Numbered from the stretch's first letter, positions 42,199 to 52,006 are shown. The stretch: DNA of 64,000 nt from Eubacterium sp. (GCA_021769425.1 JAETSX010000007.1:21908-85907); one strand, 5' to 3'. Made by a program: numbers and translations. The notes: generated by a model not told the origin, from the letters alone.

Positions 42199-45100
42199 TT
42201 AAATTAACACATATAGGGAATTTTTACAATAGGAAATGGGAGATTGGATTGTATAAAATAAAGTGCACATGCCTGATTCCACATCCCAGGTAAAACTGCC
42301 CGAACGGTACAGGTAATCTCCGGGACACCCGGCGCCGTCCTGTAACTCTATGTCAAACTTATTGCCAATGCTGACTCCTCCCTGCAGGGGTATGATTCTG
42401 GAGAAGGGATCCTGACGCTGCTCCCTCCATATATGATCGTGAATCGCAATGGAAGTATTCCTGGGCTTATCTGCAGGCATCATGACCCGAAAGACAACCC
42501 GGTCCCCCGGATATGCTTTCCAGACAGGCGTCGCCGGATCTCCGTGAACCTTGCTGCTGAAAACCTTCCATGTTCTGGGATCTCTTGCAAGCCGGTTGGC
42601 AAACCGCTCCGAAGCGTAATTGTATCCCTTTTCTCCCGTATCCTCCGCATCTACAGGCTCTCCACTGTCTTTTTCCGCGGTCTTTATCAGATTTCCCTCT
42701 GCATCAAGCAGGCGGATTCCATTTTGGATAAACAGGACATATTCCCGAAAGCTCTCTGCCCCCGGCGCCGTAATCACTGCCTGTTCTGCAAAGCAGTCTT
42801 TTTTTCTGGTAAAATTGCGGTACCATTCCGCTCCCGGCGGTTCCACAATCACCGCCCCGAACAATCCATGGTAACGATGATTCCGCATATCTCCGAAAGA
42901 CTGTATGATACAGGCTCCGTATTCCTGATTTGCATGCCAGAGATACCGTTTGCTCTCACCAACCCCTACCGTCTGCTCCATCTCATTGTACCCTACATTG
43001 ATGCCGGAATCGCAGACCGGATCATACTGCAGGAACTGAGGATTCAGGGAAACCCTCATGGACGGCGTATACTCTTTATCCAAAGGAACCTCCGGATAAG
43101 AAAAGTAAGGGATTGGATGGTTGGGATCCCAGGCATTGTGCAGCGTAACCTCTATCCAGTCGCCTGCATTTGCCCGGAGAATCAACGGCCTCGGCATATA
43201 GTTTCCCGTCAGCGCCTGTTCTGCCTCCTCCAGTGGAACAAATACCAGACCATTCGGATCATGATCGCCGTATCGGTTATAAAGCAGCTTCTTCTGCACG
43301 GCAACAACCTCATAACGCCTGATCACGTCATCTTTCGCCGGACAGGGCAAAAGGGGATGGATCCTGCCTTTTCCCTGGCATAATGGCTTTAAGTGCTTCC
43401 GGTATCTTCTGTGCACACGTATGATTCCCCACAGCCCAAGCCAGGCATCGTCAATTCCTCCGAAATAATAAAGATAATCTCCGGCGCCGTATTTTTCTGT
43501 CACATGCAAATTGAACGCTTCTGATATTCCAATGGTCTGGGAAGCTGCAAGAGGCGATTTCAGATCTGCCAGCTCCTTTCTCCATGACATTCCCGCGATG
43601 TTAAGGGAATGCTGTTCCTCATGCGCTCCATCAATCAGACGGATCATCAGTTCATCTCCCGGATAGGTCTCAAGAATCGGCGTCGCAGGGTCGCCGTGCA
43701 CAAAGGAGCTGAACAGATATGCCGGATCCTCTTTTTTGCAAAGCCGCTCCCGCATCGGCTCTGACCGGTAATTGATCCCCATGACGCCCGGATCGTCATG
43801 GGAGCCGGGAACTTCCGGTGGATTGAGGGGATTGCCTTTTCTGTCAAAAAGCAATGCAAAATCATGGACAAACAGAGCGAATTCCCTGAAAGAGGAACCG
43901 TCCCTTCTGCGGATGACAGCCCGTGTTCCAGAATGCAGTTCTTTCCCGTTCTGCGGGTTGTGGAACGTAGCGCCTGCCTCTTCGATGATCAGCGCTCCAA
44001 ATAATCCGTGCTGCTGGTGGACATTAGCAAACAAATGGTCATGAAAGAATACCGTCCGCAGCTCCTCATTTGCAAAAAAACGCTCCACCAACGTTTCATA
44101 ACGTCTGGCGCCTGCAATGTTATTCCAACCGTTGGCCGACCCATCGGAAACAATCGTATCAAATTTTACCAGATGCAGGTGATGGCCTACGATATCCGTT
44201 TTGGTTCTGAGCTGGAATGGGCTGCCCTCAATATATTCCGGCAAAAGATTAGTGGTGCGCAGCTCAATGCAATCCCCCGCATTTGCACGAATGACCAGCG
44301 GCTCCACTTTGATTTCCTGCTTTTCTACTTTACGGATATAGCATTCCAACCCTCCATGACGCTCCAGCTCTTCCTTGAGGACAAAAAAACGTCCCTGCGG
44401 ATCATGCCAGCCATAACGGTTGTAAGTGACCTTCGCCTGCACCATGGCAATCTCAAACACTTTTACTTTCTCATCTGCATGGCATGGACAGGTATCCGTA
44501 TACAATGCGCCGGGCACAGCATTTTCCACAAAATTGGCGGTTTCAAGGGGAGTTGGTTCGTTCGTCACATCCCCATTGGGACGCAATACGCCAAGGGGCG
44601 GCTGCAATGGCTTTTCCCCAAATCTTCCTTCTATGAAATTGGGGTAACCAGGATGCAGCTCATCCTTTTTGGGAGGACACTCCCTGTCTTTTAACGGCAT
44701 AAGGGGCAAAATAGGCGTCCCGTCCGGCAATCTCCCGGTTCCGTCCTGAAGCCGGTCATAGATCCTCCACAAAGTCCACATCCCATCAATAAAATGGGGA
44801 TAGAGATGGCAGTGGAAGATAACGTCTCCGATCACCCGATTGAAGCTTCCTGCCCCGTACAAAATATCCAGCGTATAACATTCCTGGGGACTGATGGTGA
44901 TGGAATCTAAAATCGTCGAAACCGGATTCTCCGGCTCCAGCCTCCATTGATGGTTGTGAAGATGAAACACATGGGTTTCTTTCACCCCGCCATGAACCAG
45001 CCGGATCTTCACCGGATCCCCGACATAAGCGAACAGCATCGGCGGTGCCGGATCCCCATATACCCAGGAACTCATAGATACATCCTCCCCGGAATCAGCC

Positions 45101-45834
45101 GGATCGTGCATTCCCAGCATCCGGTTCCGCATAGGTTCGGAACGGTAGCTGATTGCCGTTGTTGACGATAAAAGCCCTGTATGAGGATCCACCGGCGGTT
45201 CCCCCTCTTTATTCAGAATTTCCAGCTCATCATGGAAAAAGACGCTGTACTCCCTGAATGCCGGCTTCCCAGGCTGATAAATATCCGCCATCAATCCGCT
45301 TTCCAGCTCCTCTCCTGTTTCCGGGTCAAACCATTCCGCTTCCGGCGCCTCTACAATAATCGCCCCGAACAGGCCGTGGATGTTAGTTGCATCCTCGGAA
45401 CTCCTGGGATCCGCCATGTCATGAAACAGGAATACCCCTTCCGTGTCCGCATGCCAGGTATACCAGATCTCTCCGTCTGTCGTGCTGTCATAATTGTATC
45501 CCACGCTGCTTCCGTCTGAGGTATTGACATCATAAGAAAGGCCCTGTACATGAGTGGACAGCCTGCGGTTTAAAGAATTCCGAAACCGGACTTTCACGGT
45601 ATCTCCCAAATTCGCCCGGATGACCAGCGGCTGCACCTCCTTATAGGGCTGCGGAGGATCCATTTCAAATCTTTGAAGGGCTTTCCTTTGGATCCGTTCT
45701 GCATCTTCCTCGAGCACATAGAGCAGCCCGTCTGGGTCATAATCTCCATATTTATTATACACAATGGGAATCTGTATGGCCTCAATGTGAAATGTCCTGA
45801 CCTTTCCCATTTTCGGATATTTACACAGTTCCAT
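42199..45834 (-). CDS. Large six-cupredoxin multicopper oxidase, MnxG-like
   Basis: 1,211 residues from ATG 45834 (MELCKYPKMGKVRTFHIEAI) after CAGGGGGTGGT, overlapping the upstream gene by 14 nt. Three internally repeated double-domain units each open with the motif (Y)NRYGxxDPxGxxxVL and contain HGLFGAxIVE. One complete copper set is visible: THVFHLHNH and FHCHLYPHFIDGM (type 1 Cys and Met, type 3 His) in unit 1, and HHLHL with FFHDHLFANVHQQHG in unit 2; the matching sites in unit 3 are degenerate. Length and layout match MnxG, the Bacillus Mn(II) oxidase of about 1,200 residues. No signal peptide, as expected for a spore-surface or cytoplasmic protein. Substrate (Mn, Fe or other) is inferred. 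Confidence 0.85.
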   Translation of the reverse strand: MELCKYPKMGKVRTFHIEAIQIPIVYNKYGDYDPDGLLYVLEEDAERIQRKALQRFEMDPPQPYKEVQPLVIRANLGDTVKVRFRNSLNRRLSTHVQGLSYDVNTSDGSSVGYNYDSTTDGEIWYTWHADTEGVFLFHDMADPRSSEDATNIHGLFGAIIVEAPEAEWFDPETGEELESGLMADIYQPGKPAFREYSVFFHDELEILNKEGEPPVDPHTGLLSSTTAISYRSEPMRNRMLGMHDPADSGEDVSMSSWVYGDPAPPMLFAYVGDPVKIRLVHGGVKETHVFHLHNHQWRLEPENPVSTILDSITISPQECYTLDILYGAGSFNRVIGDVIFHCHLYPHFIDGMWTLWRIYDRLQDGTGRLPDGTPILPLMPLKDRECPPKKDELHPGYPNFIEGRFGEKPLQPPLGVLRPNGDVTNEPTPLETANFVENAVPGALYTDTCPCHADEKVKVFEIAMVQAKVTYNRYGWHDPQGRFFVLKEELERHGGLECYIRKVEKQEIKVEPLVIRANAGDCIELRTTNLLPEYIEGSPFQLRTKTDIVGHHLHLVKFDTIVSDGSANGWNNIAGARRYETLVERFFANEELRTVFFHDHLFANVHQQHGLFGALIIEEAGATFHNPQNGKELHSGTRAVIRRRDGSSFREFALFVHDFALLFDRKGNPLNPPEVPGSHDDPGVMGINYRSEPMRERLCKKEDPAYLFSSFVHGDPATPILETYPGDELMIRLIDGAHEEQHSLNIAGMSWRKELADLKSPLAASQTIGISEAFNLHVTEKYGAGDYLYYFGGIDDAWLGLWGIIRVHRRYRKHLKPLCQGKGRIHPLLPCPAKDDVIRRYEVVAVQKKLLYNRYGDHDPNGLVFVPLEEAEQALTGNYMPRPLILRANAGDWIEVTLHNAWDPNHPIPYFSYPEVPLDKEYTPSMRVSLNPQFLQYDPVCDSGINVGYNEMEQTVGVGESKRYLWHANQEYGACIIQSFGDMRNHRYHGLFGAVIVEPPGAEWYRNFTRKKDCFAEQAVITAPGAESFREYVLFIQNGIRLLDAEGNLIKTAEKDSGEPVDAEDTGEKGYNYASERFANRLARDPRTWKVFSSKVHGDPATPVWKAYPGDRVVFRVMMPADKPRNTSIAIHDHIWREQRQDPFSRIIPLQGGVSIGNKFDIELQDGAGCPGDYLYRSGSFTWDVESGMCTLFYTIQSPISYCKNSLYVLI

Positions 45835-46747
45835 ACCACCCCCTGCCTTTCTGCGCATGTTCCAGAATCCGCAGATAGTGATTTGCTTCACGGAGCACAT
45901 GATCTGCCAAAAGCGGAAGTATGATGGATCGTATCTCACAGCCTGTAATTCCCGTTGTTCCCGCCGTTTTAAACTGCTGATATTGCTTTGTTGTCTGTAA
46001 AGTCCTTGCTGTCAGGGCATGCATCGCCTTTCTGTCCTGCTCTCTTGCCTCCTCCAAAAGGCGGCAGTAATCCTGGGCAAATCCATCGGCCGTCTCTAAC
46101 AATTCACATTCTGTGGGATCTAACAGCCCCCGGATAAACTGGGCATGTTCCATCATAATCTGGTTCCAGAAGATTTCCAGATTTTTTATGTCAGGCGCAG
46201 AAACTCTGCCTCTCTTCTCAAGTTCAAAAATAATCTGCCGGTACAGTTTCGCTTCCCGCAGAATGTGTGCAATCAGCAGGGGATAATTTGCTGTATAGAG
46301 CTTGCATCCTGTCATTTCCCTCAGAATTTCTTCCTTAAAGGAAATCAATCCATTCAGGCTTTTTTGCATTTGCTGATTCAGCATTCTGACCTGACAGACA
46401 ATTTCTCTGTTTACCGTCACACAGTCTCCGGCATGAAGCCGTTCCTCTGCCTCAGTAATTGTTTCGTCAATCAAAATTCCTGTCAGATTTCTTGTCTGGC
46501 ATTCCGCCTTCCTGGTAAATTCTGTTACAATTTCCCCGGAACTCAGCGCCGATTCGCTTACGACGCCATCCGCAAGCTTTACTGTCTTTCTAAGTCCATC
46601 CTCAAACTCTTCCCGGAACCGGTCTGCCCGCTGGATAAACTCTGTTTCCTTCGCAGGAAATCCGGCAAGCAGGAATAAGGAATGTTCCTTCATAATCCTT
46701 CCGAAAAAAAGATGTGTTTCCAATGATAATATTACATATTCCTTCAT
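45821..46747 (-). CDS. DUF2935 four-helix protein, putative spore-coat-type metal-binding partner
   Basis: 308 residues, ATG 46747 after AAAGGTATGCG. Two similar four-helix halves (EHSLFLLAGFP... and EHAQFIRGLLDPTE...), each with conserved Glu/His in LxHxLREAxxYxxI-type helices (LIAHILREAKLYRQIIFELE and LADHVLREANHYLRILEHAQ), match DUF2935, a family with a Bacillus structural representative annotated as a putative spore coat protein. The Glu/His pattern suggests a dimetal site. It is translationally coupled to the MnxG-like oxidase and probably works with it. Confidence 0.85.
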   Translation of the reverse strand: MKEYVILSLETHLFFGRIMKEHSLFLLAGFPAKETEFIQRADRFREEFEDGLRKTVKLADGVVSESALSSGEIVTEFTRKAECQTRNLTGILIDETITEAEERLHAGDCVTVNREIVCQVRMLNQQMQKSLNGLISFKEEILREMTGCKLYTANYPLLIAHILREAKLYRQIIFELEKRGRVSAPDIKNLEIFWNQIMMEHAQFIRGLLDPTECELLETADGFAQDYCRLLEEAREQDRKAMHALTARTLQTTKQYQQFKTAGTTGITGCEIRSIILPLLADHVLREANHYLRILEHAQKGRGWYGTV

Positions 46748-46835
46748 GGTTTCGCATACCTTTATAATTTAGATTTCTTTATACTATATGCAAAGGACGC
46801 CAAAAAGAGATAACTAAAATCCCTGATTTCCATCT

Positions 46836-46871
46836 ATGCAGGCGCTTTTTCATATGCAGGCGCTTTTTCAT
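46836..46871. repeat. 18-bp perfect tandem repeat
   Basis: ATGCAGGCGCTTTTTCAT occurs twice with no gap, about 90 bp upstream of the DUF2935 operon. The rest of the 454-bp gap to the GntR gene (46748-47201) shows a TATAAA-like -10 at 47149 and a short ATACCCGTGAG match (47032-47042) to the end of the 93-bp repeat; I see no gene in it. Confidence 0.8.
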
Positions 46872-47201
46872 GAATAAAATAATATATTTCACTGTGCCAG
46901 TCCCGCTGCTCTGACTTCCCGGCGGAATTCTTCCCTTCTCTTTTTGCAGGGCTTTGATCTCATAAATTCTTCATTTTTGCATCCTTTCAATTCTTGTTGT
47001 ACACCCGGATTTGTGCTAAACTGATATTGCCATACCCGTGAGCCAGAGCGAACCTATCAAGATGCGCAGACGGTACAGGATTGCTGCATTTTCTGCGTAC
47101 CAACACACAAATTGTTTGCTGCAGAATCAAAATAACTATGCTCTCAGGTATAAAATTAACATAACAGCACATCACTATATACCAGGAATTGAGGAATAAA
47201 C

Positions 47202-48317
47202 ATGGGAAAGACAATTATGTACGAGCAAATATATTCGGATTTACTGAACAAGATCCGGCGCGGTGTATTTGCCCAGGGAGACAAACTTCCGTCTGAGAAA
47301 GAATTATCGGAAGAATACGGCGTAAGCCGCATTACGAGCAAGCGGGCCCTTGATATGCTGGCGGAAAACCAATATATTACCCGCAGCAGGGGAAAAGGTT
47401 CCTTTGTCATCGGAACCCAAAGCGGCGCTTTTGCCCGAAATGTCTTTTCAGAAGAAGATACCATACTGAAAAAGCCGCTGATTGGCATCGTTTTTGATAC
47501 CTTTGGAAGCGATTTCGGAGGCGGGCTGCTACGCAGCATAGAGCTGGAATGCCGGAAGAAAGGATATGACATGCTGTTTCGATGCTCCTACGGCAATATT
47601 GAAGAAGAAAATGAAGCGATCCAAAGGGCTCTTCAGCTTGGAGCAACCGGATTAATTTTAATGTGCGCCCAGGGAGAAGTCTACAACAGCATGATTCTCC
47701 AGCTTGTTGTGGATAAATTTCCAATGGTCCTCATCGACAGACAGATGAAAGGCATTCCAATCCCCTGTGTAAAAACAGATAATTATTCCGCATCAAAAAA
47801 ACTGACACAGATATTAATCTCACGGGGACATAAGAAAATATGTTTTGTCTCCCATTCCTTCCGCAACACTTCCACGATTGATGAACGCCACAACGGTTTT
47901 GTGGACGGCATTATGGAGCATGAAGATGTGAAGGGGGTGATTGACGCGATAAGATGTTACGATCCGGCGCCGGAGGATACGGTGCGGGAAAATATTCACT
48001 TTGATCCTTCCGAAATTATGAAGGTAATTCAAAAAAACGCAGACTGCACCGCTTTTCTCATTGTAGAATTCCAGATGGGCGCTCTTTTTGGGAGGGCGTT
48101 AAAATCAATGAATCTGAAAAAAGAAATTGCAGTTTTTGACTGCCTGTCCGAAGCTTATATGGACGAATATGACTTTGTCTATGTAAAGCAGGACGAAAAT
48201 TCCATGGGAATACAGGCCGTTCAGGCATTATGCGCTGTAATGGAGGGAAAAACTGTGGAAGATGTTATAAATATCCCCTATGATGTCATAATACATAAAT
48301 CTCAGGATACAAAATAG
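47202..48317 (+). CDS. GntR-type DNA-binding / LacI-type ligand-binding repressor
   Basis: 371 residues, ATG 47202 after GAGGAATAAAC. Residues 5-72 are a GntR winged helix (YEQIYSDLLNKIRRGVFAQG, then DKLPSEKELSEEYGVSRITS). Residues about 90-365 are a periplasmic-binding-protein-like sugar domain (IGIVFDTFGSDFGGGLLRSI, then MVLIDRQMKGIPIPCVKTDN, FVSHSFRNTSTIDERHNGFV), as in AraR. It sits directly upstream of the mannoside operon, whose promoter has two palindromes, so it likely represses it and is released by a mannoside. Confidence 0.92.
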   Translation: MGKTIMYEQIYSDLLNKIRRGVFAQGDKLPSEKELSEEYGVSRITSKRALDMLAENQYITRSRGKGSFVIGTQSGAFARNVFSEEDTILKKPLIGIVFDTFGSDFGGGLLRSIELECRKKGYDMLFRCSYGNIEEENEAIQRALQLGATGLILMCAQGEVYNSMILQLVVDKFPMVLIDRQMKGIPIPCVKTDNYSASKKLTQILISRGHKKICFVSHSFRNTSTIDERHNGFVDGIMEHEDVKGVIDAIRCYDPAPEDTVRENIHFDPSEIMKVIQKNADCTAFLIVEFQMGALFGRALKSMNLKKEIAVFDCLSEAYMDEYDFVYVKQDENSMGIQAVQALCAVMEGKTVEDVINIPYDVIIHKSQDTK

Positions 48318-48380
48318 TACAAATAGAACAAATCAAACGCAAGTTGATATATAAATGATATGTACAAATGATATAAAAAT

Positions 48381-48430
48381 AAAGCTGGCTTATAAGCATA
48401 TTTACGAAAATTCTTATGGGCCGGCTTTTT
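48381..48430 (+). terminator. Intrinsic terminator of the regulator gene
   Basis: AAAGCTGGCTTATAAG pairs with CTTATGGGCCGGCTTT, followed by a T-run (CTTTTTCTATT). It separates the regulator from the mannoside promoter immediately downstream. Confidence 0.75.
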
Positions 48431-48433
48431 CTA

Positions 48434-48515
48434 TTGACAATTTTGCCCAATAATGATATATTCAGCATATCAACACAAAGCATTTTGCCAAAAAGATATA
48501 ATGATATATTATATC
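48434..48515 (+). promoter_or_regulatory. Mannoside operon promoter with two palindromic operator candidates
   Basis: TTGACA (48434-48439), 17-bp spacer, TATATT (48457-48462). A perfect palindrome TGATAT-N7-ATATCA (48454-48472) covers the -10, and a second, GATAAT-type, GATATAAT-N5-ATTATATC (48495-48515), lies just downstream. Further AATGATAT direct repeats occur near 48353-48376. Presumed binding sites of the upstream GntR/LacI-type repressor. Confidence 0.72.
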
Positions 48516-48659
48516 AAGAGGACATATTGCTTTGCGCTGTAGGAAAGATTTCTATGGCGGCAGAAGGAACACTCCAGGATCAAGAAACCTGAAATTTGAA
48601 AATGGATGCGCTGCCCTGTGCCGTCTGAAATAAAAATAAAAAAGAAAAGAGGAAAAACT

Positions 48660-50102
48660 ATGAAAAGAAAAATTGTTTCTGTGTTAGTAGCATCTGTAAT
48701 GGCAGCAACCCTGCTGGCAGGCTGCGGCGGCAATTCAGGTTCCCCCTCCGCCCCGGATTCCACAGGGAATAAGGAGGATTCCGCAGGCAGCGAAAGCGGT
48801 TCTGCAGACAGTGAGGCCGCTTCCGGCGATGGACAGACGCTCACCATCGTTTATAACGACTCCAATGACAATGGAGACAACAGCCCTGTCTACCAATGGA
48901 TCCAACAGACCTATGAGAACTGGGATAAAAAAGATGAGGTAAAGCTTGATATTCAGGCGCTGGTAGCAACGGACAGCGATTATGTAACAAAAATACAGAC
49001 CCTTGTGCAGGATGATTCCACATGTCCGGATCTGTTCCTTGAGGATACATTCCAGTTAAATACAGACGTAGCGGCCGGCTATGTGGCAGATATCACAGAT
49101 CAGGTAGCAGGCTGGGATGACTGGAACTCTGCAGTCATTGACGCATTAAAAGAAGCCACCTCAGGCACAGACGGAAAAACTTATGCCGTTCCCATCAGCA
49201 CGGACGTGCGCGGACTGTGGTATAACAAAGATGTATTTGAGGCAGCCGGCCTTGGCAGGGAATGGCAGCCGGAAAGTTGGCAGGATATTCTGGACGCATG
49301 CGCTGCAATCAAAGAAAAGTGTGAAGATGACGTGGTTCCCATCTGGTTTGCATGCAACAGCGGCGAGGCTGAGGCAACCAGCATGAATACCTTCCAGATG
49401 CTGCTGGCAGGCACAGGCGATTCCTTGTGCGACGACGCCACAGGAGTTTACAACTTAAGCAGCGACGGCGTAAAAGACTCTCTGGAATTCATCAAAACAT
49501 GCCTTGACGAAGGATACCTGGGAACTCTTTCCGAGATACTTGACCCAAGCGATTATACTTATGCAAACCAGTATATGTCCACTGCAAAGCTTGGCATGTA
49601 CCTGAACGGAAGCTGGGGCTATAATGACTATCTCCAGGATTCCGGCTATCCGATGCAGGGATACACAGACGACACATTGTCTGACGCTCTGGGATTTGCA
49701 CAGATGCCCACCCAGGAAAAAGGCGGCTATGTGACAATGTCCGGCGGCTGGAGCTGGGCAATCGCCAATAACTCTGACCAGAAAGACCTTTCCTTTGAAT
49801 TCATCACCGAACTGATGAAATCGGACAACTATATTGTCTACATTGACGGAACCGGAAACCTGGCTACAAGAAATGACATGATGAACTACGATGAATACAG
49901 CAGCAGGATGTACATCAAAGAGGCAACTGCCATGTCCGAAAATGCCTTCTTCCGTCCCCATGATGAAAATTATTCCAAGGTTTCTTCCTATCTTTATGAA
50001 ATGGTTGACACTGTCGTAAGAAACAATACAGATACCGAAACAGCATTGTCAGACTTCAAAAAAGGCGCTGCAACGGCAATCGGCGAAGATCTGATCCAGT
50101 AA
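48660..50102 (+). CDS. Sugar ABC transporter substrate-binding lipoprotein
   Basis: 480 residues from ATG 48660 after AGAGGAAAAACT; upstream in-frame codons are leader. Signal peptide MKRKIVSVLVASVMAATLLA ends in the lipobox LAGC (Cys about 22), followed by a Ser/Gly/Asp/Glu-rich linker. The body (VQDDSTCPDLFLEDTF, YAVPISTDVRGLWYNKDVFE, KLGMYLNGSWGYNDYL) is a family-1 sugar-binding protein for oligosaccharides. With two permeases and mannosidases downstream, it likely binds manno-oligosaccharides. No ATPase gene is in the operon, so a shared MsmK/UgpC-type ATPase is expected elsewhere. Confidence 0.92.
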   Translation: MKRKIVSVLVASVMAATLLAGCGGNSGSPSAPDSTGNKEDSAGSESGSADSEAASGDGQTLTIVYNDSNDNGDNSPVYQWIQQTYENWDKKDEVKLDIQALVATDSDYVTKIQTLVQDDSTCPDLFLEDTFQLNTDVAAGYVADITDQVAGWDDWNSAVIDALKEATSGTDGKTYAVPISTDVRGLWYNKDVFEAAGLGREWQPESWQDILDACAAIKEKCEDDVVPIWFACNSGEAEATSMNTFQMLLAGTGDSLCDDATGVYNLSSDGVKDSLEFIKTCLDEGYLGTLSEILDPSDYTYANQYMSTAKLGMYLNGSWGYNDYLQDSGYPMQGYTDDTLSDALGFAQMPTQEKGGYVTMSGGWSWAIANNSDQKDLSFEFITELMKSDNYIVYIDGTGNLATRNDMMNYDEYSSRMYIKEATAMSENAFFRPHDENYSKVSSYLYEMVDTVVRNNTDTETALSDFKKGAATAIGEDLIQ

Positions 50103-50170
50103 ACCGCAGGAATGCACCCAGCGAAAAAGATAGGGTAACGCCTCTCCTGTATGGAACGCTGTAATGAGCG

Positions 50171-50222
50171 GGAAAGCCGTCCGCACTGCCTGATTTCAGG
50201 ATAATTGCCGGACGGCTTTTCC
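50171..50222 (+). terminator. Attenuator hairpin between binding protein and permeases
   Basis: GGAAAGCCGTCCG pairs with CGGACGGCTTTTCC over a 25-nt loop, followed by TTTTGATGG. Partial termination here would give more binding protein than permease, common in such operons. Confidence 0.7.
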
Positions 50223-50302
50223 TTTTGATGGAGCAGTCCCGAAAACCCGGAGACGCCTGACCCGGATTTCCGGAATGCTCCCATGTGAAAATGGAGGTAA
50301 GA

Positions 50303-51172
50303 ATGGAAGTATATAAGAAAAAAAATTTTTTAGGAAAATATATCTACCTGATTCCGGCAGTCCTGCTCATGCTGCTGTTTTTCGTCTGGCCGATCATTCT
50401 GACCATCTACTATTCCTTTACGAACCTGGCTCTGACTGGTTCTGCGGCCAGCTCTCAGGAATTTGTAGGACTTGCGAATTATAAAAGAATGCTGTCAGAT
50501 TCCGCCGTTAAGACGAGTATTGTAACAACTGTCATTTTCCTGATCGGTTCTGTTGCAGGACAGACCATATTGGGATTTGTCATTGCATATCTGATGAGAG
50601 AAAAGAATAAAATATTCCGCCGGATTGTGGGAGCCGTTGTACTGGCCGCATGGGTTATGCCGGAAACGGTAGCCGCAATTTGCGCATATACATTTTTTAC
50701 CGACAAAGGAACCCTCAACCTGATTCTCACTTCCGGCGGATTTGGAATGGTTTCCTGGCTGTTCCGGTATCCTCTGCTTTCGGTGGTCCTGGCAAATATC
50801 TGGCACGGAACCGCATTTTCCATGATGGTTTACCAGTCAGCGCTGGACAATGTATCAGGAGAAGTGGCGGAATCTGCAATGATCGACGGAGCAAACAGGC
50901 TCCAGAACCTGTTTTACATTACAATTCCGATTATCAAAGACACCATTATGACCAATACTATGCTGATTACCCTGTCAACCCTTGGAACTTTCGGTATGGT
51001 TTATACCATGACCAGCACAACCGTGCAGACCCTTCCGGTCTTTATGTATATCCGCGCATTCAAAAACTACGAACTGGGCTATGGAACGGCAATTTCCATG
51101 CTGATACTTTTGATCGGTGTGATATTCAGTATCTTCTACGTTAAGATACAGAACAAGGACGGAGGTAAGTGA
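50303..51172 (+). CDS. Sugar ABC transporter permease (MalF/UgpA-type)
   Basis: 289 residues from ATG 50303, 6 nt after GGAGG; GTG at 50285 is an unlikely earlier start. Six predicted membrane helices, beginning YIYLIPAVLLMLLFFVWPII. The EAA loop ESAMIDGANRLQNLFYITIP is present (residues about 195-215). It pairs with the following permease, whose start overlaps this stop. Confidence 0.93.
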   Translation: MEVYKKKNFLGKYIYLIPAVLLMLLFFVWPIILTIYYSFTNLALTGSAASSQEFVGLANYKRMLSDSAVKTSIVTTVIFLIGSVAGQTILGFVIAYLMREKNKIFRRIVGAVVLAAWVMPETVAAICAYTFFTDKGTLNLILTSGGFGMVSWLFRYPLLSVVLANIWHGTAFSMMVYQSALDNVSGEVAESAMIDGANRLQNLFYITIPIIKDTIMTNTMLITLSTLGTFGMVYTMTSTTVQTLPVFMYIRAFKNYELGYGTAISMLILLIGVIFSIFYVKIQNKDGGK

Positions 51173-51987
51173 TGAACAAGAAAAGAGATAATATTATTGC
51201 GTATATTGTATTGGCAATCCTGGCAGTCGTGTTTGTAATTCCTCTGACCTGGGTCGTGTTGGCCTCCTTTGACGCAAACGCCACCCTGGCAGTCAGCAAG
51301 CCCAACCTGACGCTGGATAATTATGTGGAAGTGCTGACCAACGCCGCAAATCTGCGTTCTTTTGGAAACGGGCTCCTGATGGCCCTGGGAACATCCATAT
51401 TTGTTGTTGTTTTTGCAATGCTGGCAGCTTATCCGCTGTCCAGATTTGAAATGAAACATAAGAAACTGTTCATGCTGAGCATGCTTTTTATGACATCACT
51501 TCCGATCACAACGATTATGGTTCCGGTATTTCGGATTTTCGTTGCGGTAGATCTGTATGACAACCGGCTTGGCATCATTTTATTCATGACAGCATCATCC
51601 ATGCCCTATGCCATCTGGATGATGAAGAACTTTATGGATGCGGTTCCGCTCTCACTGGAGGAAGCCGCATGGATAGACGGAAGCGGAAAGCTGAATGGAA
51701 TCATCCGGATTGTTATGCCCCTGATGCTTCCCGGCATTTTCACCATTGCGATTTATACGTTCTCCGGCGCATGGGGCAATTTCTTCGTCCCCTTTATCCT
51801 GCTTTCTACCGGTGAAAAATATCCGGCTTCTATTATGCTGTACCAGTTTTTCGGACAGCACACAGTGGCATATGGTACATTAGCGGCATATTCGATTGCT
51901 TATGCAATGCCATCGGTCATCCTTTACGTAATCACCCAGAAGTGGATGTCGAGAGGTTTCGGTATGTCAGGAGCAGACAAAGGCTAG
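51172..51987 (+). CDS. Sugar ABC transporter permease (MalG/UgpE-type)
   Basis: 271 residues; ATG 51172 overlaps the upstream TGA by one base and follows GGAGGTAAGTG. Six membrane helices (IIAYIVLAILAVVFVIPLTW first) and the EAA loop EEAAWIDGSGKLNGIIRIVM (about residues 160-180). Second half of the mannoside importer. Confidence 0.93.
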   Translation: MNKKRDNIIAYIVLAILAVVFVIPLTWVVLASFDANATLAVSKPNLTLDNYVEVLTNAANLRSFGNGLLMALGTSIFVVVFAMLAAYPLSRFEMKHKKLFMLSMLFMTSLPITTIMVPVFRIFVAVDLYDNRLGIILFMTASSMPYAIWMMKNFMDAVPLSLEEAAWIDGSGKLNGIIRIVMPLMLPGIFTIAIYTFSGAWGNFFVPFILLSTGEKYPASIMLYQFFGQHTVAYGTLAAYSIAYAMPSVILYVITQKWMSRGFGMSGADKG

Positions 51988-52006
51988 TGAAAGGAGATTT
52001 TATGAT

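Noticed and set aside
42433..43383. 316-aa plus-strand frame opposite the multicopper oxidase
   Set aside because: It lies entirely antisense to a well-supported gene, is rich in Arg/His/Pro/Ile without family motifs, and has no ribosome site.
46987..47214. 75-aa minus-strand frame upstream of the GntR gene
   Set aside because: It crosses the start and ribosome site of the regulator, and has no ribosome site or recognisable motif.
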